Of a DNA stretch of 64,000 nt, positions 1 through 9,032 are shown piece by piece. Location of the stretch: positions 62,001 to 126,000 of the forward strand of contig JAFTWB010000013.1 of NCBI GenBank assembly GCA_017465505.1. The letters are read 5' to 3'. Each line of letters starts with the position of its first letter. Position 1 is the first letter of the stretch. Source of the DNA: Clostridia bacterium (GTDB lineage: Bacteria > Bacillota > Clostridia > Oscillospirales > Acutalibacteraceae). The translations under genes were made by a program, and so were the position numbers. The notes below the pieces were generated by a model that was not told where the DNA came from, ran no database searches, and saw only the letters and a program-made list of their open reading frames with translations.

Positions 1-231
1 AAGACAGAGCTTCGTGAGCTAAAGGAAAAGAAAGCTGATTTCAAGCACGGCCAGCCTCAGACACAAGGCAAAAAGCCTCAGCAGAATCAAAAAAACACAG
101 GTGTGCCCTACGCAAATCCCCAGAACCGCTACGGAGTTCAGAGCTTTTCAAACACCAAAGACCCAAAGCCTGAAAATACAAAGACAGAAAATTTTCACCA
201 GTTCAGCATTTTTGACAAGGACATTAAATAA
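1..231 (+). CDS. C-terminal end of an unidentified protein (partial, possibly ZapA-like)
   Basis: An open frame runs in from the left edge and stops with TAA at 229-231, three bases before the next start. The 76 visible residues begin with a charged, probably helical stretch (KTELRELKEKKADFK) and continue as a low-complexity Gln/Asn/Pro/Lys-rich tail ending FSIFDKDIK. No catalytic motif is visible. A ZapA-type division protein often precedes a U32 peptidase gene in Clostridia and would have a coiled-coil end, so this is one possibility, but it rests on gene order only. The tight spacing suggests one operon with the peptidase downstream. Confidence 0.55.
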   Translation, partial: KTELRELKEKKADFKHGQPQTQGKKPQQNQKNTGVPYANPQNRYGVQSFSNTKDPKPENTKTENFHQFSIFDKDIK

Positions 232-234
232 ACA

Positions 235-2298
235 ATGAACAAATGCGAAATTCTTGCTCCTGCAGGGAGTATGGAAAGCGTTATTGCCGCCGCAAAAAGC
301 GGTGCTGACGCAATTTACATCGGTGCCAAGGATTTTTCGGCTCGTAAAGCGGCCGAAAATTTCTCCATTGATGAAATAAAAGAGGTTACTTCTTACTGTC
401 ACGAAAGGGATATTCTGGTTTACCTTACCCTTAACACCCTTATTTTTGACAGCGAGATGGAGTCTGCCCTTGAGCTTTGCAAAAATGCTTACAAAGCAGG
501 CATAGACGCCGTTATTGTGCAGGATATGGGACTTGCTTCTCTTATAAAAGAGAGTATGCCCGACCTTGCTCTTCACGCCTCAACCCAGCTTAGTGTTCAC
601 ACCGCCTCGGGTGCAAGAGCTCTCAAGGAGCTTGGTTTTGCCAGGGTGGTTTTAGCCAGAGAGCTTTCAAAAGCGGAGATTAAGGAGATTGCCGACGCAG
701 TAGATATTGAGCTCGAGGTTTTTGTTCACGGAGCACTTTGTATGAGTGTTTCGGGTCAGTGCTATTTCTCGGCAATGCTGGGCTCTCGCTCAGGCAACCG
801 AGGCAGGTGTGCTCAGCCCTGCCGTCTTCCCTTTAAAGTAAAAGGCGGCAACGGCTACGCCTTAAGCCTTAAGGACTCCAGCCTTGTGCAGTATCTTAAG
901 GAGCTTCAGGCTCTGGGCGTAAAAAGTGCCAAGATTGAAGGCAGAATGAAACGCCCCGAGTACGTTTCCGTGGCGGTGAGAGCTTGCAGAGAAAGCCTTG
1001 ATAATGGCTTTGTCAGCGAAAAAACAGCGGAGAATCTCCGTGGTGTTTTCTCTCGTACAGGCTTTACCGATGGTTATTATAAAGGTAAAAGGGATAAAAA
1101 CCTTTTCGGCTTTCGCCAGAAAGATGACGTTACCTCTGCTACCGGTAAGCTTCTCTCTGATATCCGCAACTCCTACAAGGACGAGCCTAAAAAAGCAGGG
1201 CTTTCTATGACTCTTTCTCTTAAAAGCGGCGAGAAAGCAGAGCTTAAGGTAAGGGACAAAAACCACACAGTTACAGTATATTCCGAAACCGTGGCGGAAA
1301 TTGCCAAATCCTCGCCTCTTACCAAGGAAAGTGCAGAGAAAAGCCTTTCCAAAACAGGCGGCACTCCCTATTTTCTTGAGAGTCTTGAATTTATTACTGA
1401 CGAAAAGGCCATTATCCCCTCGTCTGCAATAAACGCAATGCGTAGAGAGGCACTTGAAAAGCTGGGAGAAAAACGCAGAGAAAAAAAGAAAGTTCAGATT
1501 TTTCCTGTTACCCTTGCAGAAACAGGCACAAACTCACAGCGAAAAGCAGGTGCCTTCTGCGCTCGTTTCACAGATACAGATGTACCACAGGAGTTTATAA
1601 AGGCAGAGAGGATTTTTATTCCTCTTTTTGCCCCTGTTAAGGAATACGAAAGGCTTATAAGCAGTAAATTTAATGTATGCGCTGAAATTCCCCGAGGAAT
1701 GTTTGGCATAGAAAATCAGATTAAATTAAGGCTCACCGAGCTTAAAAAGCTGGGTGTAAAGGGCGTAATGGTGTCAAATATCGGTGCACTTTACCTTGCC
1801 CGTGAGCTAAATTTTGAGCTTCACGGTGGTTTCGGTCTTAATATTGTAAATACACAAAGCCTTGTTTTTTATGAAAAAATGGGACTGAAAAGTGCAGAGC
1901 TGAGCTTTGAGCTTACCAAAAATCAGATTGCAAACCTTGGCGGCAGTATAGAAAGAGGTATAATTTCTTCAGGTTATCTGCCTCTTATGCTTACAAGAGC
2001 TTGCCCGAATCTTAACTCATCGGTTAAATGCTCTTCCTGCACAGGGAAAGAAAAAATGCAGGATAGACTGGGTGAAAACTTCATTCTTAAATGCGACTCA
2101 AACTGCACCGAAGTGCTCAATTCCGTTTATTTGACCCTTTGTAACGAAATTGACATTTTTTGCGGTCTGGATTTCCACACACACCGCTTCACTGTTGAAA
2201 ACTCTGTGGAAAAAGTGGAAAACATCCTCAGTTTTTCAAGTAAACAACCCAATTTTTCAAAAATCACCCGAGGTTTGTACCTCAGGGGTGTGAAATAA
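235..2298 (+). CDS. U32 family peptidase / RNA-hydroxylation-type protein
   Basis: The 687-residue product starts with the U32 signature (CEILAPAGSMESVIAA, then GADAIYIGAKDFSAR) and carries the family motif around residues 164-200 (HGALCMSVSGQCYFS, SRSGNRGRCAQPCR), with the Cys residues typical of the family. The C-terminal half matches the extended form that carries a DUF3656-like domain, with a further Cys cluster (SSVKCSSCTG). Members are annotated as collagenase-like peptidases. E. coli RlhA, of this family, is instead needed for hydroxylation of 23S rRNA, so proteolysis should not be assumed. The ATG follows the upstream stop by three bases. A terminator-like hairpin follows the gene. 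Confidence 0.9.
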   Translation: MNKCEILAPAGSMESVIAAAKSGADAIYIGAKDFSARKAAENFSIDEIKEVTSYCHERDILVYLTLNTLIFDSEMESALELCKNAYKAGIDAVIVQDMGLASLIKESMPDLALHASTQLSVHTASGARALKELGFARVVLARELSKAEIKEIADAVDIELEVFVHGALCMSVSGQCYFSAMLGSRSGNRGRCAQPCRLPFKVKGGNGYALSLKDSSLVQYLKELQALGVKSAKIEGRMKRPEYVSVAVRACRESLDNGFVSEKTAENLRGVFSRTGFTDGYYKGKRDKNLFGFRQKDDVTSATGKLLSDIRNSYKDEPKKAGLSMTLSLKSGEKAELKVRDKNHTVTVYSETVAEIAKSSPLTKESAEKSLSKTGGTPYFLESLEFITDEKAIIPSSAINAMRREALEKLGEKRREKKKVQIFPVTLAETGTNSQRKAGAFCARFTDTDVPQEFIKAERIFIPLFAPVKEYERLISSKFNVCAEIPRGMFGIENQIKLRLTELKKLGVKGVMVSNIGALYLARELNFELHGGFGLNIVNTQSLVFYEKMGLKSAELSFELTKNQIANLGGSIERGIISSGYLPLMLTRACPNLNSSVKCSSCTGKEKMQDRLGENFILKCDSNCTEVLNSVYLTLCNEIDIFCGLDFHTHRFTVENSVEKVENILSFSSKQPNFSKITRGLYLRGVK

Positions 2299-2362
2299 TT
2301 AACAAGTTGTTTATGTTTTGTAAGAATTATCTTACAGAATTTTAACCCTGTTTTTAATTTTC

Positions 2363-2386
2363 CAAAGGGGAAATTTTCCCCTTTTG
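2363..2386. terminator. Intrinsic terminator after the U32 peptidase gene
   Basis: AAAGGGGAAA pairs with TTTCCCCTTT around a very short loop, with T and A tracts on the two sides, so it could act in either direction. It lies about 65 bases after the stop codon. Confidence 0.6.
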
Positions 2387-2460
2387 TCATATATTTTTAG
2401 TTATTGGCAAAATTTGACTTTTGCAGGAAAGCTTCTGATTTTGCAGGAAGAAGGCAAAAA

Positions 2461-2904
2461 ATGAATAATGTACTTAAAATTAAGAAGTTAAGAGAAAAGG
2501 CAGTTGTGCCAAAATACGCCACAAGCGGTGCGGCAGGTATGGATTTGTATGCCTGTATTGACGAGGCAGTAACATTAGAACCTCAGAAGCTTCTGATGAT
2601 TCCCACAGGTATTGCCATAGAGCTTCCAAGTGCGGAGCTTGCCGCCTTTATCCACGCCAGAAGCGGACTTGGTGTAAAGCACGGCATTTGCCTTGGCAAC
2701 GGCGTCGGCGTGGTGGATTCGGATTACAGAGGCGAGGTCTGTGTCGGACTTTGCAACGTTTCCGACACTCCTTACACTATTGAACCAAATGAGAGAGTTG
2801 CTCAGATGGTTATTGCTCCCGTGGCGGTTATGCAGATAGAAGAGGTCGAGGAGCTTTCCGACACTGCCAGAGGCGAAGGCGGCTTCGGCTCAACAGGACG
2901 TTAG
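2461..2904 (+). CDS. dut: dUTP diphosphatase (dUTPase)
   Basis: The protein hydrolyses dUTP to dUMP and pyrophosphate, keeping uracil out of DNA and feeding dTMP synthesis. The 147-residue product shows the trimeric dUTPase motifs in order: SGAAGMDLYA (motif I), HARSGLGVKHG (II), GVVDSDYRGEV (III, with the catalytic Asp), NERVAQMVIAP (IV) and the C-terminal GEGGFGSTGR (V). An upstream TTG at 2404 would add 19 residues unlike the family. ATG 2461 sits after an AGGAAG-type site and gives the usual N-terminus (MNNVLKIKKL). The TAG stop is the fourth to sixth base of a dispersed repeat that begins at 2899, so the gene end was fixed by that element. Confidence 0.95.
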   Translation: MNNVLKIKKLREKAVVPKYATSGAAGMDLYACIDEAVTLEPQKLLMIPTGIAIELPSAELAAFIHARSGLGVKHGICLGNGVGVVDSDYRGEVCVGLCNVSDTPYTIEPNERVAQMVIAPVAVMQIEEVEELSDTARGEGGFGSTGR

Positions 2905-2967
2905 CCACGTCAGGGCAATTCGCCTTTTGACAGGTTTTATTTTGAAGAAAAGCTTAAGTAACGGCGA
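2899..2967 (+). repeat. Dispersed 3'-end palindromic element, copy A
   Basis: Begins CGTTAGCCACG inside the last codons of dut, passes through CGCCTTTTGACAGG and ends TAACGGCG. It matches the elements at 5902, 9488, 24144, 44429 and 62109. The ends (CGCC / GGCG) can pair. It is followed to about 3060 by a GTAGGGGC-type stretch with two small inverted repeats (GATATTATC and CGATTGCTAATCG). Confidence 0.75.
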
Positions 2968-3079
2968 GTAGGGGCAGATATTATCTGTCCGCAAAACTCA
3001 GTACTAACGCTTGCTTTCGGGCGATTGCTAATCGCTCCTACGGATAAATCTGCACCCAGTAGAAAAGTTCATTTAATGG

Positions 3080-3108
3080 TTGAAAAACCCAATACAAAAG
3101 GGTATAAT
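3080..3108 (+). promoter_or_regulatory. Sigma-A promoter for mreB
   Basis: TTGAAA at 3080-3085 and TATAAT at 3103-3108, spaced by 17 bases. The start codon at 3144 follows an AAAGGAGAA ribosome site. Confidence 0.75.
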
Positions 3109-3143
3109 ATATAAGTTAAGACGTTTGAAAGGAGAAACTTACT

Positions 3144-4163
3144 ATGTTTTCTTTTTCTTTTTCCAAAGATATCGGTATTGACCTTGGTACTGCAAACACT
3201 CTTGTGTTTATGAAGGGCAAGGGTATTGTTCTCAGAGAGCCCTCTGTTGTTGCCGTTGACATCCGCACCGACACAGTTCTTGCGGTAGGTTCTCAGGCTA
3301 AGGAAATGATTGGCCGTACTCCCGGCTCTATCGTTGCAGTACGTCCTCTTAAAGATGGCGTTATTGCTGATTTCCAGATTACTGCTTCTATGCTCAAACA
3401 CTTTATCCGCAAGACAGTAAGAAGCAATTTCTTCTCTCGTCCCAGAATTGTTATCTGTGTGCCCTCAGGTATTACAGAGGTTGAGAAAAACGCAGTTGAG
3501 GACGCCGCAAGAGAAGCAGGTGGCAAAGATGTTGAGCTTATTGAAGAGCCTATGGCAGCAGCTATCGGTGCAGGTCTGCCTGTTGCCGAGCCCACAGGCT
3601 CTATGGTAGTAGATATTGGCGGCGGTACTTCTGAAGTTGCCATTATCTCTCTTGGCGATATTGTTACTTCCTGCTCTGTAAGAGTTGCAGGCGATAAATT
3701 TGACGAAGCAATTATGTCTTACATCAAGAAGAAGTATAACCTTCTCATTGGCGAAAGAACAGCCGAGGATATCAAAATCAACATCGGCTCTGCTTATCCT
3801 TATGAGGATGAGGGTGAAATGTGCATTAAGGGCAGAAACCTTATGGACGGTCTTCCCAAGAACATAACCATCACTGCCGCTGAGGTAAGAGACGCTCTTG
3901 CTGACCCCCTTTCCACAATTATCGACGCAATTATCAACACTCTTGAGAAAACTCCACCTGAGCTTTCTGCCGATATTATTGACCACGGTATTATGCTCAC
4001 AGGCGGCGGTGCTCTTATGAGAGGCCTTGATATGCTTATTATGCAGCAGACAGGTATGCCTGTTCACATTGCCGAAAGACCCCTTGACTGTGTTGTTGAC
4101 GGTGCAGGTAAGCGTCTTGAGCTTACTATGCCTCACGAGTACTACAAGTCCAGAAGAAAGTAA
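3144..4163 (+). CDS. mreB: Rod shape-determining protein MreB/Mbl
   Basis: Bacterial actin that forms membrane-bound filaments and guides the side-wall synthesis complex. The 339-residue product has the actin-fold nucleotide site: phosphate-1 loop [14 protein letters not shown] near the N-terminus, the phosphate-2 loop [17 protein letters not shown] near residue 157, and the adenosine motif [13 protein letters not shown] near 285. Length is normal. It heads the block mreB-mreC-mreD-PBP2-minD and has its own promoter at 3080. MreB and Mbl paralogues cannot be separated from sequence alone here, so the symbol is given in the general sense. Confidence 0.96.
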   Translation: MFSFSFSKDIGIDLGTANTLVFMKGKGIVLREPSVVAVDIRTDTVLAVGSQAKEMIGRTPGSIVAVRPLKDGVIADFQITASMLKHFIRKTVRSNFFSRPRIVICVPSGITEVEKNAVEDAAREAGGKDVELIEEPMAAAIGAGLPVAEPTGSMVVDIGGGTSEVAIISLGDIVTSCSVRVAGDKFDEAIMSYIKKKYNLLIGERTAEDIKINIGSAYPYEDEGEMCIKGRNLMDGLPKNITITAAEVRDALADPLSTIIDAIINTLEKTPPELSADIIDHGIMLTGGGALMRGLDMLIMQQTGMPVHIAERPLDCVVDGAGKRLELTMPHEYYKSRRK

Positions 4164-4385
4164 TAGCAAAGCTATGCTTTGCCGCGATATAAATCCTGTT
4201 CGGATTTACTATATACATTTCTGTGCGATATAACTTCGTTGAGATATGTACCTTCGGTACGAGTCAGATTTATATCATATCGCAGTGAAACTATATCGCA
4301 TTTGCGAGCAAATATATCGTAAGAGCCGCAGGCTCATATATCGCTTATGCTCTCCCCTGCGGAGAGCATATCTTATTCTTTAGGT
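4164..4385 (+). repeat. Array of small hairpins with GATATA linkers between mreB and mreC
   Basis: About eight short inverted repeats follow each other: AGCAAAGC/GCTTTGC, AATCC/GGATT, TACC/GGTA, GAGCC/GGCTC and TGCTCTCC/GGAGAGCA, each with a 3-5 base loop. They are separated by GATATA or TATATC. The stems differ in sequence while the linkers are constant. No reading frame of note crosses the array, which splits the mreB and mreC genes by 232 bases. Confidence 0.7.
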
Positions 4386-4395
4386 GTGAATCTGT

Positions 4396-5388
4396 ATGAA
4401 AGACCTTATAACTTCCAAAAGCTTCAAAAAGTTAATATGTCTTGTGCTTGTGCTGGTGCTTTTGCTGATTATCGGCGGCCTTACCGACAACAACCTGCTT
4501 TCTTCCATTGTAAACGGCATTACCCTGCCTATGGCTGAGGTAAGTGCCGCAGTAAGCGAAGAGGCATTAAAGCCCAACTATGATGAGCTTTATGAGGAAA
4601 ACGAGGCTCTTAAAGAAGAGCTTGCGACCCTCAGGACCCAGCTTGCGGACTATTACAATGTAAAGCAGGAAAACGAAAGACTCTGGCGTTACTACGACCT
4701 TAAGGCGGAGAATCCCCAGTATGATATTTTGCCTGCAACGGTAGTAAGAAGGGACCCCAACGACGACTTCTATTCCTTCACTCTTAACAAGGGCAAGTCA
4801 GATTCTGTTGCCGTAGGCGACCCTGTTGTTACGGAAAACGGCATTATCGGCTGGGTTTATGAGATTGACTCTTTCACCGCAAAGGTCAAGACCATCCTTT
4901 CTCCCGACGCAAAGGTGGGTGTTATTGACACTGTTACAAGGGATAGCGGTGTTGTAAGCGGTAACGTGCTTTATGCTGACAAAAACCTTACAACAATGAC
5001 CCGTATTTCTGCTCAGAACAAGCTTAAAGAAGGAGATATCGTTACCACAACAGGTATCAGCGGAATCTATCCTGCAGGGCTTATTGTGGGCGAGGTGAAG
5101 GAAATCGCCTTTGACGAGTACGATACATCAATGTACGCCGTGATTTCTCCCTTTGAAGATATCCGCACGGTAATAGACGTAGTGGTTATTACCTCTTTTG
5201 ACGGTCAGGGTGAAATTTCTCAGGGAAGTATTGAGGATATTACCCTCTCTACCGAGCCCTCAACCACTATACCTGAGAGTGAAACTGCTGCAGAAACCGA
5301 GGCTTCTTATGAGGATGTTCAGACCTATGAGGATGAAGAGGTTTATTTTGAGCAAGCCCCGGCCGAGGACGAGGAAGGTGTATGGTAA
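4396..5388 (+). CDS. mreC: Rod shape-determining protein MreC
   Basis: Scaffold protein of the elongation complex that links MreB, MreD and PBP2 in the extracytoplasmic space. The 330-residue product has a single N-terminal membrane segment (about residues 12-30), a coiled-coil stretch (YDELYEENEALKEELATLR, about 60-95) and the two-lobed MreC beta domain with VVRRDPNDDFYSFTLNKGKS and GDPVVTENGIIGWV. The last 50 residues are an acidic Glu/Thr-rich tail beyond the usual family end. The gene overlaps mreD by seven bases. The ribosome site (TAGGTG) is weak. Confidence 0.93.
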   Translation: MKDLITSKSFKKLICLVLVLVLLLIIGGLTDNNLLSSIVNGITLPMAEVSAAVSEEALKPNYDELYEENEALKEELATLRTQLADYYNVKQENERLWRYYDLKAENPQYDILPATVVRRDPNDDFYSFTLNKGKSDSVAVGDPVVTENGIIGWVYEIDSFTAKVKTILSPDAKVGVIDTVTRDSGVVSGNVLYADKNLTTMTRISAQNKLKEGDIVTTTGISGIYPAGLIVGEVKEIAFDEYDTSMYAVISPFEDIRTVIDVVVITSFDGQGEISQGSIEDITLSTEPSTTIPESETAAETEASYEDVQTYEDEEVYFEQAPAEDEEGVW

Positions 5389-5897
5389 TGGAAAAACGCC
5401 GTAACTTCCTGCGTTTTCTTGCATATAGCCTTGAGATTATAATTCTTTACATTCTGGCGAGCACCCCTCACCTTCTCCCCGAGATTTTCGGCAGTAAGCC
5501 GGTTATTCTTCTGCCTGTTGCCTTAAGCATTGCAGTGTTTGAAAGCGAAACCGTGGCTATGTCCTTCGGTTTTGTCTGCGGTGTGCTTACAGACGTGGGC
5601 TTTTCAGGAAAAATCGGTTTTTATACCGTTGTGCTTACTTTGCTTTGCTTTGCCATCGGCTATTGTGCACGGAACTTTTTTGTCACAAATCTTTTAAATG
5701 CTTCCATAATCGGCATTGTTTCCATAGCTGTGCTGATTCTTGTTCATTTCTGGCTTAATGTTTCCCTTGCTGATATTCCCGACGCAGGAAAATATTTTGT
5801 AAGCCATTATATTTCCAGAATTATTTACACAGGTGCCTTTTTCGTGCCCCTGTACTTTTTAAGCAGACTTCTCTGCTCTACTATGAAGAATGAATAA
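5382..5897 (+). CDS. mreD: Rod shape-determining protein MreD
   Basis: Small integral membrane partner of MreC. The 171-residue product is hydrophobic with five or six predicted membrane segments and the family motif FGFVCGVLTDVGFSG around residues 65-80. The first ATG at 5382 overlaps the end of mreC; ATG 5388 is in the same frame and equally plausible, and translational coupling is likely either way. A dispersed repeat starts five bases after the stop codon. Confidence 0.9.
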   Translation: MVMEKRRNFLRFLAYSLEIIILYILASTPHLLPEIFGSKPVILLPVALSIAVFESETVAMSFGFVCGVLTDVGFSGKIGFYTVVLTLLCFAIGYCARNFFVTNLLNASIIGIVSIAVLILVHFWLNVSLADIPDAGKYFVSHYISRIIYTGAFFVPLYFLSRLLCSTMKNE

Positions 5898-5901
5898 TTT
5901 T

Positions 5902-5954
5902 AATTCCGCCTTTTGACAGGTTTCATATAAATGAAAAGTTCATTAACGGCGGGG
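5902..5954 (+). repeat. Dispersed 3'-end palindromic element, copy B
   Basis: Starts AATTCCGCCTTTTGACAGG and ends TTAACGGCGGGG, immediately after mreD. The CCGCC and GGCGG ends can pair. It lacks the CGTTAGCCACG leader seen in copy A. Confidence 0.75.
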
Positions 5955-5968
5955 TTGAAAGTTTTATA

Positions 5969-5983
5969 AAACGGTAACCGTTT
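5969..5983. promoter_or_regulatory. Perfect palindrome upstream of PBP2, possible operator
   Basis: AAACGGT-A-ACCGTTT is symmetric over 15 bases and lies 44 bases before the PBP2 start, just after a TTGAAA at 5955-5960. No clear -10 box follows at the right distance, so its role as an operator is only a suggestion. Confidence 0.3.
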
Positions 5984-6026
5984 AATAGCCTAATTTAAAA
6001 TTTATTACGGAAGGAGATAGGCACAA

Positions 6027-8081
6027 ATGAATAAAAACAGTTTCTTTGCAAAATACGGACGACCCTTTATCTGCCTTGTTATAGTGCTTGTTTTCTTCAC
6101 TATGTTTATTATCAGGCTGGTTGACTGGCAGCTTATTCAGGGTGATTATTACAGGGACGAGGTTTCTACCCGTGCAAATTATGTTCTCACCAGTGACGCC
6201 ACCCGTGGCGAAATTGTGGACGTAAAGGGGGAAGTCATCGCCGCCAACACCACCAACTACACAGTTGTAATCAACAAGCTCTACATCGGTGCAGACACCG
6301 AAATCAACGATGTTATTGTGGAGATGTTTGACCTTCTCTCTCACAGAAATGCCAAGTGGATAGATGAGCTCCCCATTGTTATGAAAGCAGGCGGCTACGA
6401 ATTTACCGAAGGCAGTGAGTATGAACTGGAAAGCCTGCGTCAGGGGTATTTTCTCGATTTGGGAGTTTACTCCACTGCCGAGGAATACTTAAACGCCTTT
6501 GCAAAGCGTTACGACGTTGAAGATATGGAGGACAAAACTCTTCAGCGAAACATTATTTCAGTCCGCTATAATATGGAGTTAGAGGGTTTTTCTTCCACCA
6601 CTCCCTACACCTTTGCCGAGCATTTAAGCGAGGATATGGTGGCGATTATCTCCGAAACTTCTCAGAACAAGCCTTATCTTGATATTGTCACAACTTACGA
6701 CAGAGTTTGCCTCGAGGGCGACCTTATGCCTCATCTTCTGGGCAACACAGGACCTCTTACAGCTGAGGAATACGAGGAAAATCAGGATAAAGGCTATGCG
6801 TATAATGACATTATCGGTAAATACGGCATTGAGCTTGCCGCCGAGGAGTACCTCAAGGGTCAGTCGGGAACAAAAACCGTTTCCAAAACCGCTGATGGTA
6901 CTGTGGTGAGCGTTGTGGACGTTGAGCCTGCAAAGCCCGGCAATACCGTTTATCTTACAATTGACAACCGACTTCAGAGAGTCGCAAACAAGAGCCTTGC
7001 AGAAAATATTGTTGCCGCACGTCAGAACGGTATCGACACCAGTGCTCAACGAGGCGACAAGTTAAATGGCGAGGACTGTACAGCCGGTGCGGCGGTTATG
7101 CTTTCGGTTAAGGACTTCTCCGTTCTTGCCTGTGCAAGCTACCCCACCTTTGACTTGACCAGATATTCCGACGGAGATTATTACTCAACTCTCCTTGAGG
7201 ATAAAAATCTTCCTCTTTACGACAGAGCTCTTTCAGGTGCATTTGCTCCCGGCTCCGTTGTAAAGCCCATTGTTGCTCTTGCCGCCTTGGAAGAAGGCGT
7301 GGTAACAGAGTACACCCCTATTTTCTGTTCCCAGACCTACGACTACTACCCCTCAAACGTTGTTAACTGTATGTATTATCACGGAAGCGTGGATATGAAC
7401 AGTGCCCTTATGCAGTCCTGTAACTACTACTTTGCAGAGCTGGGCAGACTTCTGGGTATCGACACTATGTACCTTTACTTTGAAAAAGTAGGACTGGGTG
7501 AATACACAGGTGTTGAGGTTGGCGAGTCCAAGGGAACTCTGGCAGGCCGTGACAGCTATTCCTGGACTCCCGGTAACACGGTTCAGGCGTCCATCGGTCA
7601 GAGTGACAACAACTTCACCCCCATTCAGCTTGCAACCTACTGTGCGACCATTGCCAACGACGGCGTGAGATACCGCACACACCTTATTAACAAAATCACA
7701 TCCTACGACAGAAGCGAAACTGTCCTTCACAATGACCCTTCTAAGCCCGAAGTTGTTGAAACTCTCAGCGTTAACAAATATCACCTCAACGTTGTTCAGA
7801 ACTCAATGAGAAACGTTGTGGCGAGCGATTACGGTACAGCTTACTATTCCCTTTCGGATTACCCTGTTTCGGTTGCCGCTAAAACAGGTACTGCAGAAAA
7901 CTCGGGGAGTGACCACTGCGTATTCATCTGCTACGCACCCTTTGAAAAGCCCGAGGTTGCTATTGCGGTGCTTCTTGAGCACGGTGCAAAGGGCGTGTAT
8001 GCAATGGATGTTGCCAGAGATTTGCTGGACGCTTACTTCTTCCCCGATGAAGTTGAGGCAACAACAAACGCCACAGAATGA
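6027..8081 (+). CDS. mrdA: Penicillin-binding protein 2 (elongation transpeptidase)
   Basis: Class B penicillin-binding protein that cross-links peptidoglycan during side-wall growth. The 684-residue product has one N-terminal membrane anchor (about residues 13-32), a dimerisation/pedestal region and the transpeptidase domain. Active-site motifs are visible: SVVK with the nucleophile Ser410 and Lys413, SCN at 464-466 and KTG at 619-621. Its position after mreBCD marks it as the Rod-complex enzyme rather than the division enzyme. ATG 6027 follows GGAAGGAGA. The C-terminus is short after the KTG motif, without PASTA domains. Confidence 0.95.
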   Translation: MNKNSFFAKYGRPFICLVIVLVFFTMFIIRLVDWQLIQGDYYRDEVSTRANYVLTSDATRGEIVDVKGEVIAANTTNYTVVINKLYIGADTEINDVIVEMFDLLSHRNAKWIDELPIVMKAGGYEFTEGSEYELESLRQGYFLDLGVYSTAEEYLNAFAKRYDVEDMEDKTLQRNIISVRYNMELEGFSSTTPYTFAEHLSEDMVAIISETSQNKPYLDIVTTYDRVCLEGDLMPHLLGNTGPLTAEEYEENQDKGYAYNDIIGKYGIELAAEEYLKGQSGTKTVSKTADGTVVSVVDVEPAKPGNTVYLTIDNRLQRVANKSLAENIVAARQNGIDTSAQRGDKLNGEDCTAGAAVMLSVKDFSVLACASYPTFDLTRYSDGDYYSTLLEDKNLPLYDRALSGAFAPGSVVKPIVALAALEEGVVTEYTPIFCSQTYDYYPSNVVNCMYYHGSVDMNSALMQSCNYYFAELGRLLGIDTMYLYFEKVGLGEYTGVEVGESKGTLAGRDSYSWTPGNTVQASIGQSDNNFTPIQLATYCATIANDGVRYRTHLINKITSYDRSETVLHNDPSKPEVVETLSVNKYHLNVVQNSMRNVVASDYGTAYYSLSDYPVSVAAKTGTAENSGSDHCVFICYAPFEKPEVAIAVLLEHGAKGVYAMDVARDLLDAYFFPDEVEATTNATE

Positions 8082-8158
8082 GTCAAATTTTGCGATTTTG
8101 TCCCGTTTTTTATTAGTTTTATACAAAGATTTAACGATAAATTTTACAGCCTCGATTC

Positions 8159-8187
8159 TTGTCGAGCCAATAAACTTGTGGTAGAAT
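8159..8187 (+). promoter_or_regulatory. Possible promoter for minD
   Basis: TTGTCG at 8159-8164 and TAGAAT at 8182-8187 with 17-base spacing, 20 bases before the minD start. The -35 box lies in a small inverted repeat (CTCGA...TCGAG) and is weak. Confidence 0.4.
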
Positions 8188-8206
8188 ATTCTAGAGGTAT
8201 ATTTTT

Positions 8207-8959
8207 ATGAGTAAAGTTATTGTCCTTGCCTCGGGCAAGGGAGGTACAGGTAAGTCTACCGTTACAGTGGGTCTTGCGGTACAGCTTGCTAAACTTAATA
8301 AAAGAGTTCTTCTTGTGGACTGCGACAGCGGTATGAGAGGACTTGACATAATGCTTGGGGTTGAAAATGACCTGGTTTACGACGTGTCCGACGCCGCCAG
8401 CGGCGGTTGTGACACAGAGGCGGCCATTTACTCGGCTCAGAGTATGTATGGTCTTTACCTTATGCCTGCTCCTCTTTCTGCCGAAGACGAAGTCAGCCCC
8501 TCTGTAATGAAGGACCTTATTGACTCCGTAAAGGATAACTACGACTACGTTCTGATTGATTCTCCTGCTGGCACAGGCTCAGGCTTTGACGCCGCCGCTG
8601 CTGCTGCGGATGAAGCTTTGATTGTTGTAAATCCCGAGCCTACAAGTGTAAGAGGTGCACTTAATATCCGCCTGAAGCTGAGCAAAATCGGCAAGGAGGA
8701 CGCACGTCTGGTGATTAACCGCTTCTCTCTCAAGAGATTTAAGGAAATGGGAATTTACAAGGACCTTGACGCAGTGATTGACGCTTGTCAGACTCAGCTC
8801 ATCGGCATAATTCCCGATGACCCCAAGATTGCCGCCATTGCCCAGCGTGGCGAGGCAGGCACTAGAGAGCCCAAATCAGCAATAACCTTTAAAAACATAG
8901 CCGCAAGGCTCGAAGGTGAAAATGTAATGATTGCCAAAAAGGCATTGGGCATAAAATAA
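8207..8959 (+). CDS. minD: Septum site-determining protein MinD (ParA/MinD ATPase)
   Basis: P-loop ATPase that binds membrane in its ATP form and positions division inhibitors. The 250-residue product has the deviant Walker A motif GKGGTGKST at residues 10-18 with the signature Lys, the switch I region, Walker B-like [11 protein letters not shown], and the [10 protein letters not shown] motif. MinD normally ends in an amphipathic membrane helix; the end here ([13 protein letters not shown]) is short but could play that part. The usual partner gene minC is absent between PBP2 and minD, and no minE is seen. Ribosome site AGAGGT precedes ATG 8207. Confidence 0.88.
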   Translation: MSKVIVLASGKGGTGKSTVTVGLAVQLAKLNKRVLLVDCDSGMRGLDIMLGVENDLVYDVSDAASGGCDTEAAIYSAQSMYGLYLMPAPLSAEDEVSPSVMKDLIDSVKDNYDYVLIDSPAGTGSGFDAAAAAADEALIVVNPEPTSVRGALNIRLKLSKIGKEDARLVINRFSLKRFKEMGIYKDLDAVIDACQTQLIGIIPDDPKIAAIAQRGEAGTREPKSAITFKNIAARLEGENVMIAKKALGIK

Positions 8960-9032
8960 TATATTGTTCGGAAAAGTTTCCGATTTTCATTTTTGCAAAT
9001 TCCCTGAATATGAGGAAAACGGAGGTAAAATG

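Noticed and set aside
3465..4169. Long open frames opposite mreB, feoB, murE and other genes
   Set aside because: They are antisense shadows caused by codon bias. None has a ribosome site, domain motif or plausible composition.
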